Assembly (NCBI RefSeq): GCF_036227205.1
Contig: NZ_CP109442.1
Span: 8,556,001-8,620,000 of the forward strand
Origin: Amycolatopsis sp. NBC_01480
GTDB taxonomy: Bacteria > Actinomycetota > Actinomycetes > Mycobacteriales > Pseudonocardiaceae
Length of the DNA stretch: 64,000 bases
Direction: 5' to 3'
In this document: in pieces, positions 1 through 10,090 of the stretch
Layout of the letters: every line of letters starts with the position of its first letter
Position numbering within the stretch: the stretch's first letter is position 1
The notes under the pieces: generated by a model
Database searches by the model: none
Seen by the model: the letters and a program-made list of their open reading frames with translations, nothing else
Told to the model about the DNA's origin: nothing
Made by a program: the position numbers and the translations under genes

Positions 1-1
1 C

Positions 2-919
2 CGGCTGATCTTCACCTGCTGTCACCCGGCATTGGCGATGCAGACCCGCGTGGCGCTGACGTTGCGGATGGTCGGCGGCCTGACCATGCCCGAGATCGCC
101 CGCGCCTTCCTGATGCAGGAAAGCGCCATGGGGCAACGGATCACCCGCGCGAAGGCCAAGATCAAGGCGGCGCGCATCCCGTACCGGGTGCCGTCCGCCG
201 ACGACCTGCCGGCCCGGGTGTCCGGTGTGCTCGCCGTCCTCTTCCTGGTCTTCAACGAGGGTTACCTCGTGACCGGCCCCGGCACCGATCCCGTCCGCCA
301 CGATCTGACCGCCGAGGCGATCCGCCTCACCCGCCTGATTCGCACACTGCTGCCGGAAGACGGTGAGGTGACCGGCCTGCTGGCGCTGATGCTGCTCACC
401 GAAGCCCGCCGCACCGCCCGCGTTTCGGCCGACGGCGAACTGGTCTCCCTCGGTGAGCAGGACCGCGGCGCCTGGGACACGGCGCTGATCGCCGAGGGCC
501 ACCGGCTGGTGCGCGAACGCCTGGCTGCGGCCGCCGCCGGAGTGCCTCCCGGCCGCTACCAGATCCTCGCCGCGATCAACGCTGTGCACACTTCGGCCCG
601 CGACGTCCGCGACACCGACTGGTCCCAGGTCGTCGCCCTCTACGACCAGCTCGTCAGCCTCGACCCCTCACCGATCGTCGCCCTGAACCGCGCCATCGCC
701 GTCGCCGAAATCGACGGCCCCCAGCCGGCCTTGGCGACCGTCGACCGGCTCGAACCCCAGCTGGCCGGCTATCACGCCTACCACGCCACCCGAGCCGACC
801 TGCTGCGCCGCCTGGGCCGAAGCGCAGACTCGCGCGCCGCGTACGACAAAGCCATCGAGTTGGCGGGCAACACCGCCGAGACCGCGGCCCTGACCCGCCG
901 CCGCTCCCAGCTCGGGTAA
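2..919 (+). CDS. ECF-type RNA polymerase sigma factor with C-terminal DUF6596-like domain (5' truncated)
   Basis: The reading frame is open from the window edge, so the start and sigma region 2 lie outside. The visible part begins RLIFTCCHPALA, a motif typical of large ECF sigma factors, then TLRMVGGLTMPEIARAF and RITRAKAKI, which form the sigma-4 helix-turn-helix. The remaining 200 or so residues are an all-helical TPR-like domain (FLVFNEGYLV, ALNRAIAVAEIDGP) seen in ECF proteins that lack a separate anti-sigma factor. It should direct RNA polymerase to a small regulon; the target is not visible. An internal TTG at 32 is unlikely to be the true start because the homologous sequence continues upstream of it. 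Confidence 0.9.
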   Translation, partial: RLIFTCCHPALAMQTRVALTLRMVGGLTMPEIARAFLMQESAMGQRITRAKAKIKAARIPYRVPSADDLPARVSGVLAVLFLVFNEGYLVTGPGTDPVRHDLTAEAIRLTRLIRTLLPEDGEVTGLLALMLLTEARRTARVSADGELVSLGEQDRGAWDTALIAEGHRLVRERLAAAAAGVPPGRYQILAAINAVHTSARDVRDTDWSQVVALYDQLVSLDPSPIVALNRAIAVAEIDGPQPALATVDRLEPQLAGYHAYHATRADLLRRLGRSADSRAAYDKAIELAGNTAETAALTRRRSQLG

Positions 920-942
920 CGCGGCTCAGAAACGCGGCAAGC

Positions 943-1788
943 TCAGAGCCGGCACGACCGGATGTCCGAAGCGAGAATCGCCTTCGCGCCGGTTTCGGCC
1001 AGTTCGTCCATCACCCGGTTGACCGCCTTGCGCGCCACCATCGCCCGGACGGCCACCCAGTTGTCGTCCGCGAGAGGGGCGACGGTGGGGGACTCGAGGC
1101 CGGGGGTGATGGCGATGGCCTGTTCCAGGATGGAGCGCGGGCAGTCGTAGTCCAGCATCATGTACTGCTGCGCGAAGACGACCCCGCGGAGCCGGGCGGC
1201 CACCTGGGACTTCGCCTTCGAGGCGGCGCTGCCCTCGCGCTCCAGCAGGACCGCTTCGGACACGCAGATCGGGTCGCCGAAGGCCACCAGGTTGTTCTGG
1301 CGGAGCGAGCGGCCGGATTCGACCACGTCGGCGATCGCGTCGGCGACGCCGAGCTGGATCGAGATCTCCACCGCGCCGTCGAGGCGGATCACCTCGGCCT
1401 CGACGCCGTGGCGCTTGAGGTCTTCGCGCACCAGCCGCGGGTACGACGTGGCCAGGCGCTTGCCGTGCAGGTCGGCCGGCTTCCACTCCTGGCCGGCCGG
1501 GCCGGCATAGCGGAAGGTCGAGCCGCCGAAGCCCAGCGCGAGCACCTCGGTCACCGGCGCGCCCGAGTCGAGCGCCAGGTCCCGGCCGGTGATGCCGAGG
1601 TCCAGGTCGCCGGACCCGACGTAGATGGCGATGTCCTTGGGGCGCAAGAAGAAGAACTCGACCTCGTTGACGTGGTCGAGCACCGTCAGGTCACGCTGCT
1701 CATGCCGCCTGCGGTAGCCCGCCTCGCCGAGCATCTCCGACGCCGTGGCGGCGAGGGCTCCCTTGTTCGGCACGGCAACACGCAGCAT
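943..1788 (-). CDS. hisG: ATP phosphoribosyltransferase HisG (long form)
   Basis: Catalyses the first step of histidine synthesis, joining ATP and PRPP in the cytoplasm. The protein is 281 residues. It starts [12 protein letters not shown] and has the PRPP-binding segment near residues 138-157 ([20 protein letters not shown]). An ACT-like C-terminal domain of about 70 residues marks the long, histidine-feedback-regulated form that needs no HisZ. The ATG at 1788 is chosen because GAGGAGAG lies just upstream and homologues start here; the frame stays open further upstream. It follows hisE by 35 bases on the same strand, so the two are probably co-transcribed. Confidence 0.96.
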   Translation of the reverse strand: MLRVAVPNKGALAATASEMLGEAGYRRRHEQRDLTVLDHVNEVEFFFLRPKDIAIYVGSGDLDLGITGRDLALDSGAPVTEVLALGFGGSTFRYAGPAGQEWKPADLHGKRLATSYPRLVREDLKRHGVEAEVIRLDGAVEISIQLGVADAIADVVESGRSLRQNNLVAFGDPICVSEAVLLEREGSAASKAKSQVAARLRGVVFAQQYMMLDYDCPRSILEQAIAITPGLESPTVAPLADDNWVAVRAMVARKAVNRVMDELAETGAKAILASDIRSCRL

Positions 1789-1823
1789 TTCGCTCTCTCC
1801 TCGGTCTCCGGTGCGCGAGCGCG

Positions 1824-2087
1824 TCACAGGTAGCGGTAGACGTCCTCGGCCGAGATCCCCCGGCCGAGCATCAACACCTGGACCCGGTACAGCAGTTGCG
1901 AGATCTCTTCGGCCAGGCGGTCGTCGGACTCGTGCTCGGCGGCGATCCACACCTCGCCGGCCTCTTCGAGCACCTTCTTGCCCTGGGCATGCACTCCGGC
2001 GTCCAGGGCCAGGACGGTGCCGGACCCGTCGGGACGGGTACGCGCGCGCTCGGCAAGCTCCGCGAACAGCTCATCGAAGGTCTTCAC
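1824..2087 (-). CDS. hisE: Phosphoribosyl-ATP pyrophosphatase HisE
   Basis: Hydrolyses phosphoribosyl-ATP to phosphoribosyl-AMP, the second step of histidine synthesis. The 87-residue protein starts at a GTG ([11 protein letters not shown]) and ends near EDVYRYL. The MazG-like helical core carries the acidic metal-binding motif [10 protein letters not shown] near residues 41-50 and EISQLLYR near 61-68. It stands alone, not fused to HisI, as in mycobacteria, and lies immediately upstream of hisG. The frame is open far upstream, but that extension is the shadow of the HAD gene. Confidence 0.95.
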   Translation of the reverse strand: MKTFDELFAELAERARTRPDGSGTVLALDAGVHAQGKKVLEEAGEVWIAAEHESDDRLAEEISQLLYRVQVLMLGRGISAEDVYRYL

Positions 2088-2152
2088 GGTCTGCAGATCC
2101 TTCCACCCCGCGCCCGCGTCCGCCGCCCCGGGTGACCTCGCTGACGCCCGCG

Positions 2153-2839
2153 TCACACCAGGCTCCGCAGCCCGGCGAGCGTGCCGGCGTCGACGCCCAC
2201 GAGCGAGCCGCGGAACACCCGCCGCTCCCCCGGCGGCACGTCGACGTCGTTGGGCACGACCAGCACCGTGCAGCCCGCCGATTCGGCCGACTCCGCGCCC
2301 GGCGGCGAATCCTCCACCGCCACGCACTGCCCGGCCGGCACGCCGAGCAGCTCGGCGGCCTTCAGGTACGGGCGCGGGTGCGGCTTGTTCAGCCCGTCCA
2401 CCTCGTCGCCGCAGACGGTGACGGTGAAGAACTCCCGCCCGATCGTGTTCAGCGCCAGCTCGGTCAGGGCCCGCTCGGTGGAGGTGACCAGCGCGGACGG
2501 CACGCCCGCGGCCTTCACCGCCGCCAGCGCCTCGCGGGCGCCCGGGCGCCACGGCAGCGCGTCGTCGAACAGCCCCGCGGTGCGCCGCCGGATCCATTCG
2601 CCGGTCTCGGCGACCGACTCGGGCGTGACCGGACGCCCGGTCGCCTCCAGCAGCACGGCCGAGGTGGCGTCCATGTTGGACCCCACCAGCGTCAGTCGGA
2701 CCTGTTCGCTCAGCCGCCCGCCGAGCATCTCCGCGGCCTCGTAGAGGGCGACGTCCCAGAGCTTCTCGGAATCGACGAGGGTGCCGTCCATGTCCCACAG
2801 GACGGCAGCCAATCCGTCCGAAGAGGACGGTGCAGTCAC
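2153..2839 (-). CDS. HAD-superfamily phosphatase/phosphomutase-like hydrolase
   Basis: A 228-residue haloacid-dehalogenase protein of the beta-phosphoglucomutase/phosphatase branch. The nucleophile motif DMDGT is at residues 16-20, followed by a helical cap, motif II around LVTSTERA, a lysine in [11 protein letters not shown] and the acidic motif VEDSPPG. The GTG start at 2839 is preceded by AAGGAG at a good distance; an upstream ATG lacks one. It lies 65 bases upstream of hisE on the same strand, but a role in histidine synthesis is not shown. The substrate cannot be read from sequence; a small sugar or nucleotide phosphate is likely. Confidence 0.88.
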   Translation of the reverse strand: MTAPSSSDGLAAVLWDMDGTLVDSEKLWDVALYEAAEMLGGRLSEQVRLTLVGSNMDATSAVLLEATGRPVTPESVAETGEWIRRRTAGLFDDALPWRPGAREALAAVKAAGVPSALVTSTERALTELALNTIGREFFTVTVCGDEVDGLNKPHPRPYLKAAELLGVPAGQCVAVEDSPPGAESAESAGCTVLVVPNDVDVPPGERRVFRGSLVGVDAGTLAGLRSLV

Positions 2840-3025
2840 GGTTGTCTCCTTGTCTTGTCGGGCGCCGCCGGCGGGCGCGGTGGCGCCACGCCGGAGCGGA
2901 CCCGCCCGGAAAGTGTGGTCTTCACGCCCGGCCGCGCCCGGCACCGGCGGCGGGCGGGCCGACGGTCACGGCCTGCGGTCGGACATGCTGCACAGGGTAC
3001 GGGCGCAGGGTCGTAGGCTGGTCAG

Positions 3026-3940
3026 GTGAGTGAGCCCGTCGACGAGACCCAGCGACCCCCCGAGCCGGATCGCGACCGCCCGGAACCGAACCGCCCGCTG
3101 ATGGTGGTGGCCTTCGAAGGCTGGAACGACGCTGGTGACGCGGCCAGCCGCGCGGTCGAGCACCTGCAGCTCAACTGGGACGCCACCCCGCTGGCCGAGC
3201 TGGAGCCGGACGACTACTACGACTTCCAGGTGAGCAGGCCCACAGTGCGCATGGTGGACGGGGTCACCCGGCGCGTGGACTGGCCGACCACCCGGTTGTC
3301 GGTCTGCCGTCCCGAGGGCCTCGACCACGACGTGGTGCTCGTGCAGGGCCCGGAGCCGAACATGCGCTGGCGCGCGTTCTGCGCGGAGCTGCTGGAGCAC
3401 ATCATGCAGCTCGACGTGGCCACCGTCGTCACGCTCGGCGCCCTGCTCGCGGACACCGCGCACACCCGGCCGGTCCCGGTCACCGGCACGGCGTACGACA
3501 AGGACACGGCGAGCCAGTTCCGGCTGGAGCTGAACAACTACCAGGGCCCGACCGGCATCGTCGGCGTGCTGCAGGACTACTGCGTGCAGGCCGGCATCCC
3601 GGCGGTGTCCATCTGGGCCGCGGTGCCGCACTACGTCTCGCACCCGCCGTCCCCGAAGGCGACTTTGGCGCTGCTGCACAAGCTGGAGGACGTCCTGGAC
3701 GTCGAGATCCCGCTGGGCGCGCTGCCGGAGCAGTCCGAGGAGTGGGAGCGCACGGTCACCGAGATGGCCGACGAGGACGAGGAGATCGCCGAGTACGTCC
3801 GCGGCCTCGAGGAGCGGGGCGACGCCGAAACCGACGTCACCATGGAGGAGGTCTCCGGCGACAAGATCGCCGCGGAGTTCGAGCGGTACCTGCGCCGGCG
3901 CCGTCCGGGCCAGGAGGGCGGCGGCTTCGGCCTCCGCTGA
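3026..3940 (+). CDS. PAC2-family protein (proteasome assembly chaperone fold)
   Basis: A 304-residue protein of the PAC2 family, which in actinobacteria is broadly conserved but functionally poorly defined. Typical segments are MVVAFEGWNDAGDAAS near residues 26-41, VVTLGALLADTAHTRPVPVTG, and YQGPTGIVGVLQDYC with AVPHYVSHPPSPKA. The C-terminus is acidic and helical (MADEDEEIAEY) and ends in basic RRRRPGQ. It starts at a GTG. It is divergent from the HAD gene and is followed by a strong hairpin. From memory, mycobacteria also have a PAC2 gene a few genes from hisG/hisE and mshC, so this neighbourhood seems conserved. Confidence 0.88.
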   Translation: MSEPVDETQRPPEPDRDRPEPNRPLMVVAFEGWNDAGDAASRAVEHLQLNWDATPLAELEPDDYYDFQVSRPTVRMVDGVTRRVDWPTTRLSVCRPEGLDHDVVLVQGPEPNMRWRAFCAELLEHIMQLDVATVVTLGALLADTAHTRPVPVTGTAYDKDTASQFRLELNNYQGPTGIVGVLQDYCVQAGIPAVSIWAAVPHYVSHPPSPKATLALLHKLEDVLDVEIPLGALPEQSEEWERTVTEMADEDEEIAEYVRGLEERGDAETDVTMEEVSGDKIAAEFERYLRRRRPGQEGGGFGLR

Positions 3941-3954
3941 CGCGAGCCATTCGG

Positions 3955-3987
3955 AGGGGCTTCTCACCACCACGGTGAGGGGCCCCT
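3955..3987. terminator. Bidirectional terminator-like hairpin
   Basis: Between the convergent PAC2 and phosphotriesterase-like genes, AGGGGCTTCTCACC (3955-3968) pairs with GGTGAGGGGCCCCT (3974-3987). This is a 14-bp stem, including two G-T pairs, around a 5-base loop. It is well placed to end transcription from both sides. Confidence 0.75.
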
Positions 3988-4006
3988 TCGCTCGTTTCCG
4001 GGACGG

Positions 4007-4954
4007 TCAGCGGCGCCAGCGGGTGGCGAACGCGCGGGCCGGGTTCGCCACGAACATCGCGTCGGTCACGTCCTCGCCCAATGCCTCGGCCAGCCGGGGC
4101 CGCAGCGTGGTGAGCAGGTACGGGATGCCCGGGCCGCCGCCGGAGGACAGCCGCGCCGCCGCGGTGGTCGTGTCGCCGCCCAGCAGCAGCTGCCCGGTGT
4201 GCCCGGCCGCCGACAGCTCCAGCAGCAGGTCGGCCAGCCGCCAGTCGGTGGCGTGGTTGGCGCGAGACGGCCCGTCGAAGCCGAGGTAAACGCCGGTGGC
4301 GGCGACCTCGCGCAGCACCCGCAGGTCCGGATTGCGGTTCAGGTGCCCGAGGATCACCCGTGACGGCGGCACGGCCAGCTCCCCGCACAGCAGGTCCGCC
4401 ACCTCGCGCGCGGCGGTGCCCAGCTCCAGGTGCACGGCGATCGGCGCGCCGGTCTCGTGGTGGGCCTGCGCGGCGGCGACCATCGTCCAGTGCGCGTGCC
4501 GGTCGACGACGTGGAACGCGCCGGCCACCTTGATCAGGCCCGCTTTCGGGCCGCTGCGCTCGCCGTCCGGGTCGTCGCCCGCCGGGGTGCCCGCGATCAG
4601 GTCGGCCACGAAGACCTCGGCCAGCCGGTCCGCGACGCGGTCGAGCAGCTCGGCCGGGTAATGCTCGGCCCGGTGCAGGCCGGTCGCGGCGACGAGCGCC
4701 ACGCCGGTGGCCCGGGACAGCTCCGCCAGGTCCGCGGTCCGCCGGTTCAGCCCGAACGGCGTCCACTGGACCACCGTCCGCCCGCCCGCCGCGGCGAACG
4801 CGCGCAGCTCGGCCTCAGCCGCCGCGCGGTCGTCCAGCTCCTGGCCGGGCAGCTGGCGGGAGGCGAAGAACAGGTGGTCGTGCGCGTCGGTGCGGCCGAG
4901 CGCCGCTGGGGAAACGTCGCCGAGCACCGTGCGCACCAAGGGTTCCCCGGTCAC
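4007..4954 (-). CDS. Phosphotriesterase-family metal-dependent hydrolase
   Basis: A 315-residue amidohydrolase-superfamily protein related to bacterial phosphotriesterases and lactonases. It shows the HxH metal motif at residues 25-27 (DAHDHLFF), the candidate carboxylated lysine in AGLIKVAGAF, later histidines in AVHLELG and ILGHLNRNPD, and the acidic residue in LLLGGDTTT. These are the expected ligands for a two-metal (beta/alpha)8 barrel. The natural substrate, perhaps a lactone or ester, is unknown. It ends convergent with the PAC2 gene. Its start lies 16 bases from the end of the metallophosphoesterase gene, so those two may share a transcript. Confidence 0.85.
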   Translation of the reverse strand: MTGEPLVRTVLGDVSPAALGRTDAHDHLFFASRQLPGQELDDRAAAEAELRAFAAAGGRTVVQWTPFGLNRRTADLAELSRATGVALVAATGLHRAEHYPAELLDRVADRLAEVFVADLIAGTPAGDDPDGERSGPKAGLIKVAGAFHVVDRHAHWTMVAAAQAHHETGAPIAVHLELGTAAREVADLLCGELAVPPSRVILGHLNRNPDLRVLREVAATGVYLGFDGPSRANHATDWRLADLLLELSAAGHTGQLLLGGDTTTAAARLSSGGGPGIPYLLTTLRPRLAEALGEDVTDAMFVANPARAFATRWRR

Positions 4955-4970
4955 CTCGGCAGCCTAGCCG

Positions 4971-5801
4971 TCAGGCCGTGAGCAGCTTCCGGACCGGGAC
5001 CGCGCCGCGCGCCCGTCGGCTCCACTCGCGCGGGTAGCCGAGCGAGACTTCCTCGAACCGGACGCCGTCGGCCGAGGTGGTGCGCGGGATGTGCAGGTGG
5101 CCGTACACCGCCAGCTCGGCGCGGTAACGCAGGTGCCAGTCCTCGGTCTCGGTGGTGCCGCACCAGAGCGCGAACTCCGGGTAGTAGAGCGGCGCCGTGG
5201 GATGGCGGTGCAGCGGCCAGTGCGACATCAGGATCGTGCCGTGGTCCTGCGGGATCGCGTCGAGCCGGTCGGTGCTGACCTTCAGCCGCTCGGCGCACCA
5301 GGCCTGCCGGCTCGGGTACGGGTCCGGGTGCAGGAAGTACTCGTCGGTGCAGACCACGCCGGCCTCGCGCGCCTGCGCGAGCGCGACCTCGCGCGGCTGC
5401 CCCTCGGCGGCCGGGGTGCGCCAGCTGTAGTCGTAGAGCACGAACAGCGGCGCGATGGTCAGCGGCCGCGCGCCGTGCTCCCACACCGGGTACTCGTCCT
5501 CCGGGGTGAGCACGTCGATCGAGCGGCACAGCTCCACGAGGTGCTCGTAGCGGGCCTGCCCGCGCAGCTGCACCTCGTCCTTGGGCGTGGTCCACAGCTC
5601 GTGGTTCCCTGGCACCCACACGACTTTCGCGAACCGCTCGCGCAAGGTGGCGAGCGTGTCGCGGATCGACGACGCGCGTTCGGCGACGTCGCCCACGACC
5701 AGCAGCCAGTCTTCCGGCGCGTCGGGCACGACCCGGTCGACGATCGGCGCGTTGCCTTCGTGGGTCACATGGAGGTCGCTGGTGGCGAAGAGAGACGGCA
5801 C
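4971..5801 (-). CDS. Calcineurin-like metallophosphoesterase
   Basis: A 276-residue phosphoesterase with the full metal-binding set: DLH at residues 9-11, GD at 37-38 (VVGDVAE), GNHE at 65-68, SHWPLH in the middle and GHLH near the C-terminus. The family hydrolyses phosphomonoesters or diesters using two metal ions. There is no signal peptide, so it acts in the cytoplasm. The ATG start lies inside the end of the upstream MFS gene (37-base overlap), which suggests co-transcription of ArsR, MFS, this gene and possibly the next hydrolase. Confidence 0.88.
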   Translation of the reverse strand: MPSLFATSDLHVTHEGNAPIVDRVVPDAPEDWLLVVGDVAERASSIRDTLATLRERFAKVVWVPGNHELWTTPKDEVQLRGQARYEHLVELCRSIDVLTPEDEYPVWEHGARPLTIAPLFVLYDYSWRTPAAEGQPREVALAQAREAGVVCTDEYFLHPDPYPSRQAWCAERLKVSTDRLDAIPQDHGTILMSHWPLHRHPTAPLYYPEFALWCGTTETEDWHLRYRAELAVYGHLHIPRTTSADGVRFEEVSLGYPREWSRRARGAVPVRKLLTA

Positions 5802-7039
5802 TCCTCCACCGTAACCACTCCCGGACCGGCAGATCGCCGGAACCGCCCCTTACCCGCCCCCAGCAGCACCAGCCCGGCGAGCACGTAGATCCCGGCCTGC
5901 ACGTCCAGCAGCGCGGCAGGCCCGGTGACGGCCACCAGCACGCCCGCGAGCAGCGCCCCGGCGGCCGTGCCCGCCGCCATCACCGCGAACACCGTGCTCA
6001 GCACCCGCCCGGCCCGCTCCGGCGCGGCCAAGCCCTGCAGGTGCGAGAGCAGCCCGGCGCCGGTCACCACGGCAGGCGCGCCGACCACCATGAACAGGCC
6101 GACGTAAACCCCGAGCGCCGTGGTGAGGAACGCCAGGTTCCAGATCAGCGCGGACAGCACCCCGGTCACCAGTGAGCCCCACGCCAGCAGCCGTACCGGC
6201 GCGACCCGGCGGGCCACCGTCGCCACCGCGAACCCCGCGGCCAGCCCGCCGATCGCCTGCACTCCGCGCAGCAGCCCGGCGTCGGCCTCGCTGCCGCCCA
6301 GCACGTCGAGCACGAACACCACGAACAGCACCAGGAACATGCCCTGCGCGATGGCGGCGAGCACCGTGGCGACGCCCGTCGCGCGCAGCCGCGGGTCACC
6401 CGTCAGCTCACGCAGGCCCGCCAGCCACGCCGCGAACACCGGCTCTTTCACCGGCGCCACCACGGTTTCCGCGCTGACCCGCCGGAACGGGCGCACCAGC
6501 AGCAGGCCCGCCAGCGCGAGCGCGCCCAGGTACCCGAGCACCACGCTGTCCAGCCCGCCCCAGCCGACCAGCACCCCACCGGCCCAGCCGCCCGCGAGCC
6601 GGGCGACGCTGCCGTTCACGCTCATCAGCCCGATCGCACCGGTCACCTCGCTCGCGCCGACCAGCTCCTGCACCAGGGCGTTGCGGGCCGGCTCGAACAC
6701 CGACGAGAGCCCGGCCTGCACGGCCATCACGACGTAGATCAGCGCGACCGGGATTCCCGCGCCGGCCAGCAACGGCAGCACCACCACGGCCTGGCCCGCG
6801 CACACCGCGACCAGCACCGCGCGCCGGTCCCACCGGTCGGCCACCACCCCCGTGACCGGGCTGAGCAGCACGGTCGGCAGCAGGCCCAGCGCGACGCTCA
6901 CCCCGGTCGCCACGGCCGAGCCAGTGCTGGTGAACAGGAACAGCGGCACCGCGACCTGCAGGATCCACTCGGCCGTCTCGCCGAAGAAGGCCGCCACCCA
7001 CAGCCGGACGAACGCGGGGATCGCCAGCAGCTGCCTCAT
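5765..7039 (-). CDS. MFS efflux transporter
   Basis: A 424-residue major facilitator protein with 10-12 hydrophobic segments. It has an enterobactin-exporter-like signature in the first loop (GVVADRWDRRAVLVAVCAG) and starts MRQLLAIPAFVRLW. Transporters of this group export drugs or siderophores. The ATG overlaps the stop of the upstream ArsR-type gene (7036-7039, ATGA), showing translational coupling, so its substrate probably induces through that regulator. The frame is open upstream as an artefact of high GC; the ATG at 7039 is supported by the overlap and by the hydrophobic N-terminus. Confidence 0.88.
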   Translation of the reverse strand: MRQLLAIPAFVRLWVAAFFGETAEWILQVAVPLFLFTSTGSAVATGVSVALGLLPTVLLSPVTGVVADRWDRRAVLVAVCAGQAVVVLPLLAGAGIPVALIYVVMAVQAGLSSVFEPARNALVQELVGASEVTGAIGLMSVNGSVARLAGGWAGGVLVGWGGLDSVVLGYLGALALAGLLLVRPFRRVSAETVVAPVKEPVFAAWLAGLRELTGDPRLRATGVATVLAAIAQGMFLVLFVVFVLDVLGGSEADAGLLRGVQAIGGLAAGFAVATVARRVAPVRLLAWGSLVTGVLSALIWNLAFLTTALGVYVGLFMVVGAPAVVTGAGLLSHLQGLAAPERAGRVLSTVFAVMAAGTAAGALLAGVLVAVTGPAALLDVQAGIYVLAGLVLLGAGKGRFRRSAGPGVVTVEECRLSSPPATSM

Positions 7040-7623
7040 GCGCTCGGCTTCCCGTCGTGCTCGATCCGCAGGAACGCGCGCACCCCCAGGTGCACCGGGC
7101 GCGCGTCGGCGGGCGTGTCCTGCCGGATCGGGCTCGCGTAGGGGCGCACCAGCGCGTCGATCGCCTTGACCAGGCGTTCCAGCTCCGCGGGCGTGACCCG
7201 CAACGTGTAGTTGCTCATCCCGCCGGCGTCGCGCCACTCGGGGTCGAGCCCGTCGAACGAGTCCAGGTACCGCTGCGTCAGCTCCTGCTCCTGGTTCAGC
7301 TGCGAGCCGACCACCGCGAGCTGCGCGCTGGTCAGCACCGGGTCGTCGCCGAAGTCCCCCAGGTCGAGGCCGACCTGGCGTGCCAGCCACGGGCGCTCCC
7401 GGCCGTCACCGCCCTCGGACCGCTCGACCAGGCCGTACTGCGCGAGCTGACGCAGGTGCCAGCTGCAGTTCGACGCCGTGGACCCGACCGCGTCCGCGCA
7501 CTCGCTCGCGGTCCTCGGCCCGACGGCGGTGAGGTACTGCAGCAGCGCCATCCGCAGCGGGTGCGCCAGCGCTCGCAGCAGCTCGGCGTCGTCGACTCGC
7601 TTGCGCGGGGGCAGCTCGGCCAT
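7036..7623 (-). CDS. ArsR-type winged-helix regulator of the adjacent MFS gene
   Basis: A 195-residue regulator. The N-terminal 90 residues form an ArsR winged helix (DAELLRALAHPLRMALLQYL, then TASECADAVGSTASNCSWHLRQL). A longer C-terminal helical part probably senses the ligand. No ArsR-type metal-binding cysteine cluster is evident, so a small organic ligand is likelier than a metal. It is translationally coupled to the MFS gene. The ATG at 7623 is preferred over one further upstream because the upstream stretch contains a repeated palindrome that looks like its operator. Confidence 0.85.
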   Translation of the reverse strand: MAELPPRKRVDDAELLRALAHPLRMALLQYLTAVGPRTASECADAVGSTASNCSWHLRQLAQYGLVERSEGGDGRERPWLARQVGLDLGDFGDDPVLTSAQLAVVGSQLNQEQELTQRYLDSFDGLDPEWRDAGGMSNYTLRVTPAELERLVKAIDALVRPYASPIRQDTPADARPVHLGVRAFLRIEHDGKPSA

Positions 7624-7640
7624 GGTTCGCTCCGATACCT

Positions 7641-7668
7641 GAAAGACTTCTTTCGAAAGACTTCCTTC
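7641..7668. promoter_or_regulatory. Tandem palindromic operator candidate upstream of the ArsR-MFS operon
   Basis: Two directly adjacent 14-base units, GAAAGACTTCTTTC (7641-7654) and GAAAGACTTCCTTC (7655-7668), lie 18 bases upstream of the ArsR start. The first is a perfect GAAAG-N4-CTTTC palindrome and the second has one changed base. The position is right for autorepression. Confidence 0.65.
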
Positions 7669-7770
7669 AGATTCGCAGCCGCCTGACCTGCTGTCAACCG
7701 GCTTCGCTACCATCACGGACAGTTACTGCGCGAAGCAGCGACTGCGCCCGCGAGCTCTGAGGACGGTCTG

Positions 7771-8259
7771 TTGCCCCACCAGCGAGAACTCGCCACCGCC
7801 GCCGCACTCGCACTGCCCCGTTTCGTCAGCTCCACCGTCCGCTTCCACACCGCGGTCGCCGACCGGCTCGGCGTGACACCGGCCGAGCTGCACTGCCTTC
7901 AGCTCGTGCACAGCGGCGCCACCGACTCCCCCACCGAGCTGGCCCGGCTGCTCGGGATGACCACCGGCGCGTTCACCCGGATGCTCGACCGGATGGAGCG
8001 CGCCCGGCTCGTCGAACGCGCCACCGACACGGCCGACCGGCGACGGCTGCGTGTGCGCCCGCTGCCCGACCGGATGGCCGAGCTGACCGACCTCTACGCC
8101 CCGCTCGCGCAGCGGCTCGGCGAGCGGATGGCGTCGTTCGACCGGCGTCAGCTCACCGCGCTGGTGGCGTTCCTGACCGAGGGCGAAACGGCCGCCGACC
8201 AGGAGGCCGCCGCCCTGCTCGCCGGCGGCGAAGAGACGGCCCGCGAAATAACGGGTTGA
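7771..8259 (+). CDS. MarR-family regulator upstream of an ABC-F gene
   Basis: A 162-residue winged-helix protein of the MarR family. The recognition region is SPTELARLLGMTTGAFTRMLDRMERARLVERATDTADRRRLRV, near residues 51-93. The C-terminal helices mediate dimerisation. The start is a TTG with GAGGACGG upstream. It is transcribed toward the ABC-F gene; a new promoter seems to begin exactly at its stop codon. It may respond to the same antibiotic stress as the ABC-F protein, but that is inference. Confidence 0.85.
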   Translation: MPHQRELATAAALALPRFVSSTVRFHTAVADRLGVTPAELHCLQLVHSGATDSPTELARLLGMTTGAFTRMLDRMERARLVERATDTADRRRLRVRPLPDRMAELTDLYAPLAQRLGERMASFDRRQLTALVAFLTEGETAADQEAAALLAGGEETAREITG

Positions 8260-8286
8260 CTAATCCGACAGGTGTTGCGTTAGTAT
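8256..8286 (+). promoter_or_regulatory. Promoter candidate for the ABC-F gene
   Basis: TTGACT (8256-8261) overlaps the MarR stop codon. TAGTAT (8281-8286) lies 19 bases downstream. The spacing is long but both boxes are close to consensus. The predicted transcript would begin near 8293-8296, at or just before the ATG of a three-codon upstream ORF. Confidence 0.5.
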
Positions 8287-8295
8287 CTGCGCACT

Positions 8296-8307
8296 ATGAA
8301 CCGCTGA
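8296..8307 (+). CDS. Leaderless three-codon upstream ORF (Met-Asn-Arg)
   Basis: ATGAACCGCTGA lies immediately downstream of the predicted transcription start of the ABC-F message, so its ATG would be at or near the 5' end. Resistance-type ABC-F genes are often induced by ribosome stalling on short leader peptides, which makes this a candidate attenuator ORF rather than chance. It is too short for evidence from the protein itself. Confidence 0.4.
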   Translation: MNR

Positions 8308-8369
8308 ACCGAGCCCTTCCCCGTACTGAGGCCGCTCCGGTCGAGCCATCCGCTCCCGTGAGCCACGAG

Positions 8370-8392
8370 TCCCGTCGGGGAACCCGCTTCCC
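8370..8392 (+). promoter_or_regulatory. Pair of mutually exclusive hairpins in the ABC-F leader
   Basis: TCCC (8370-8373) can pair with GGGA (8378-8381) around GTCG. Alternatively GGGAA (8378-8382) can pair with TTCCC (8388-8392) around CCCGC. Both use 8378-8381, so only one can form at a time. They sit 21 bases before the ABC-F start. The stems are short, so this is only a candidate switch. Confidence 0.35.
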
Positions 8393-8413
8393 ACTCAGGC
8401 CCGGTGATCACTC

Positions 8414-10030
<1,617 letters not shown>

Positions 10031-10039
<9 letters not shown>

Positions 10040-10085
10040 GGCGTTATACGGTCCGGTGGACCGGGGTGATCCAGTCCACCGGACC
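10031..10085. terminator. Bidirectional terminator between the ABC-F gene and mshC
   Basis: CGGTCCGGTGGAC (10048-10060) pairs perfectly with GTCCACCGGACCG (10073-10085), giving a 13-bp stem with a 12-base loop in the convergent interval. A second hairpin, CCGTATA (10031-10037) with TATACGG (10044-10050), overlaps its foot and includes the ABC-F stop codon. The two compete for 10048-10050. Confidence 0.75.
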
Positions 10086-10090
10086 GGGGC

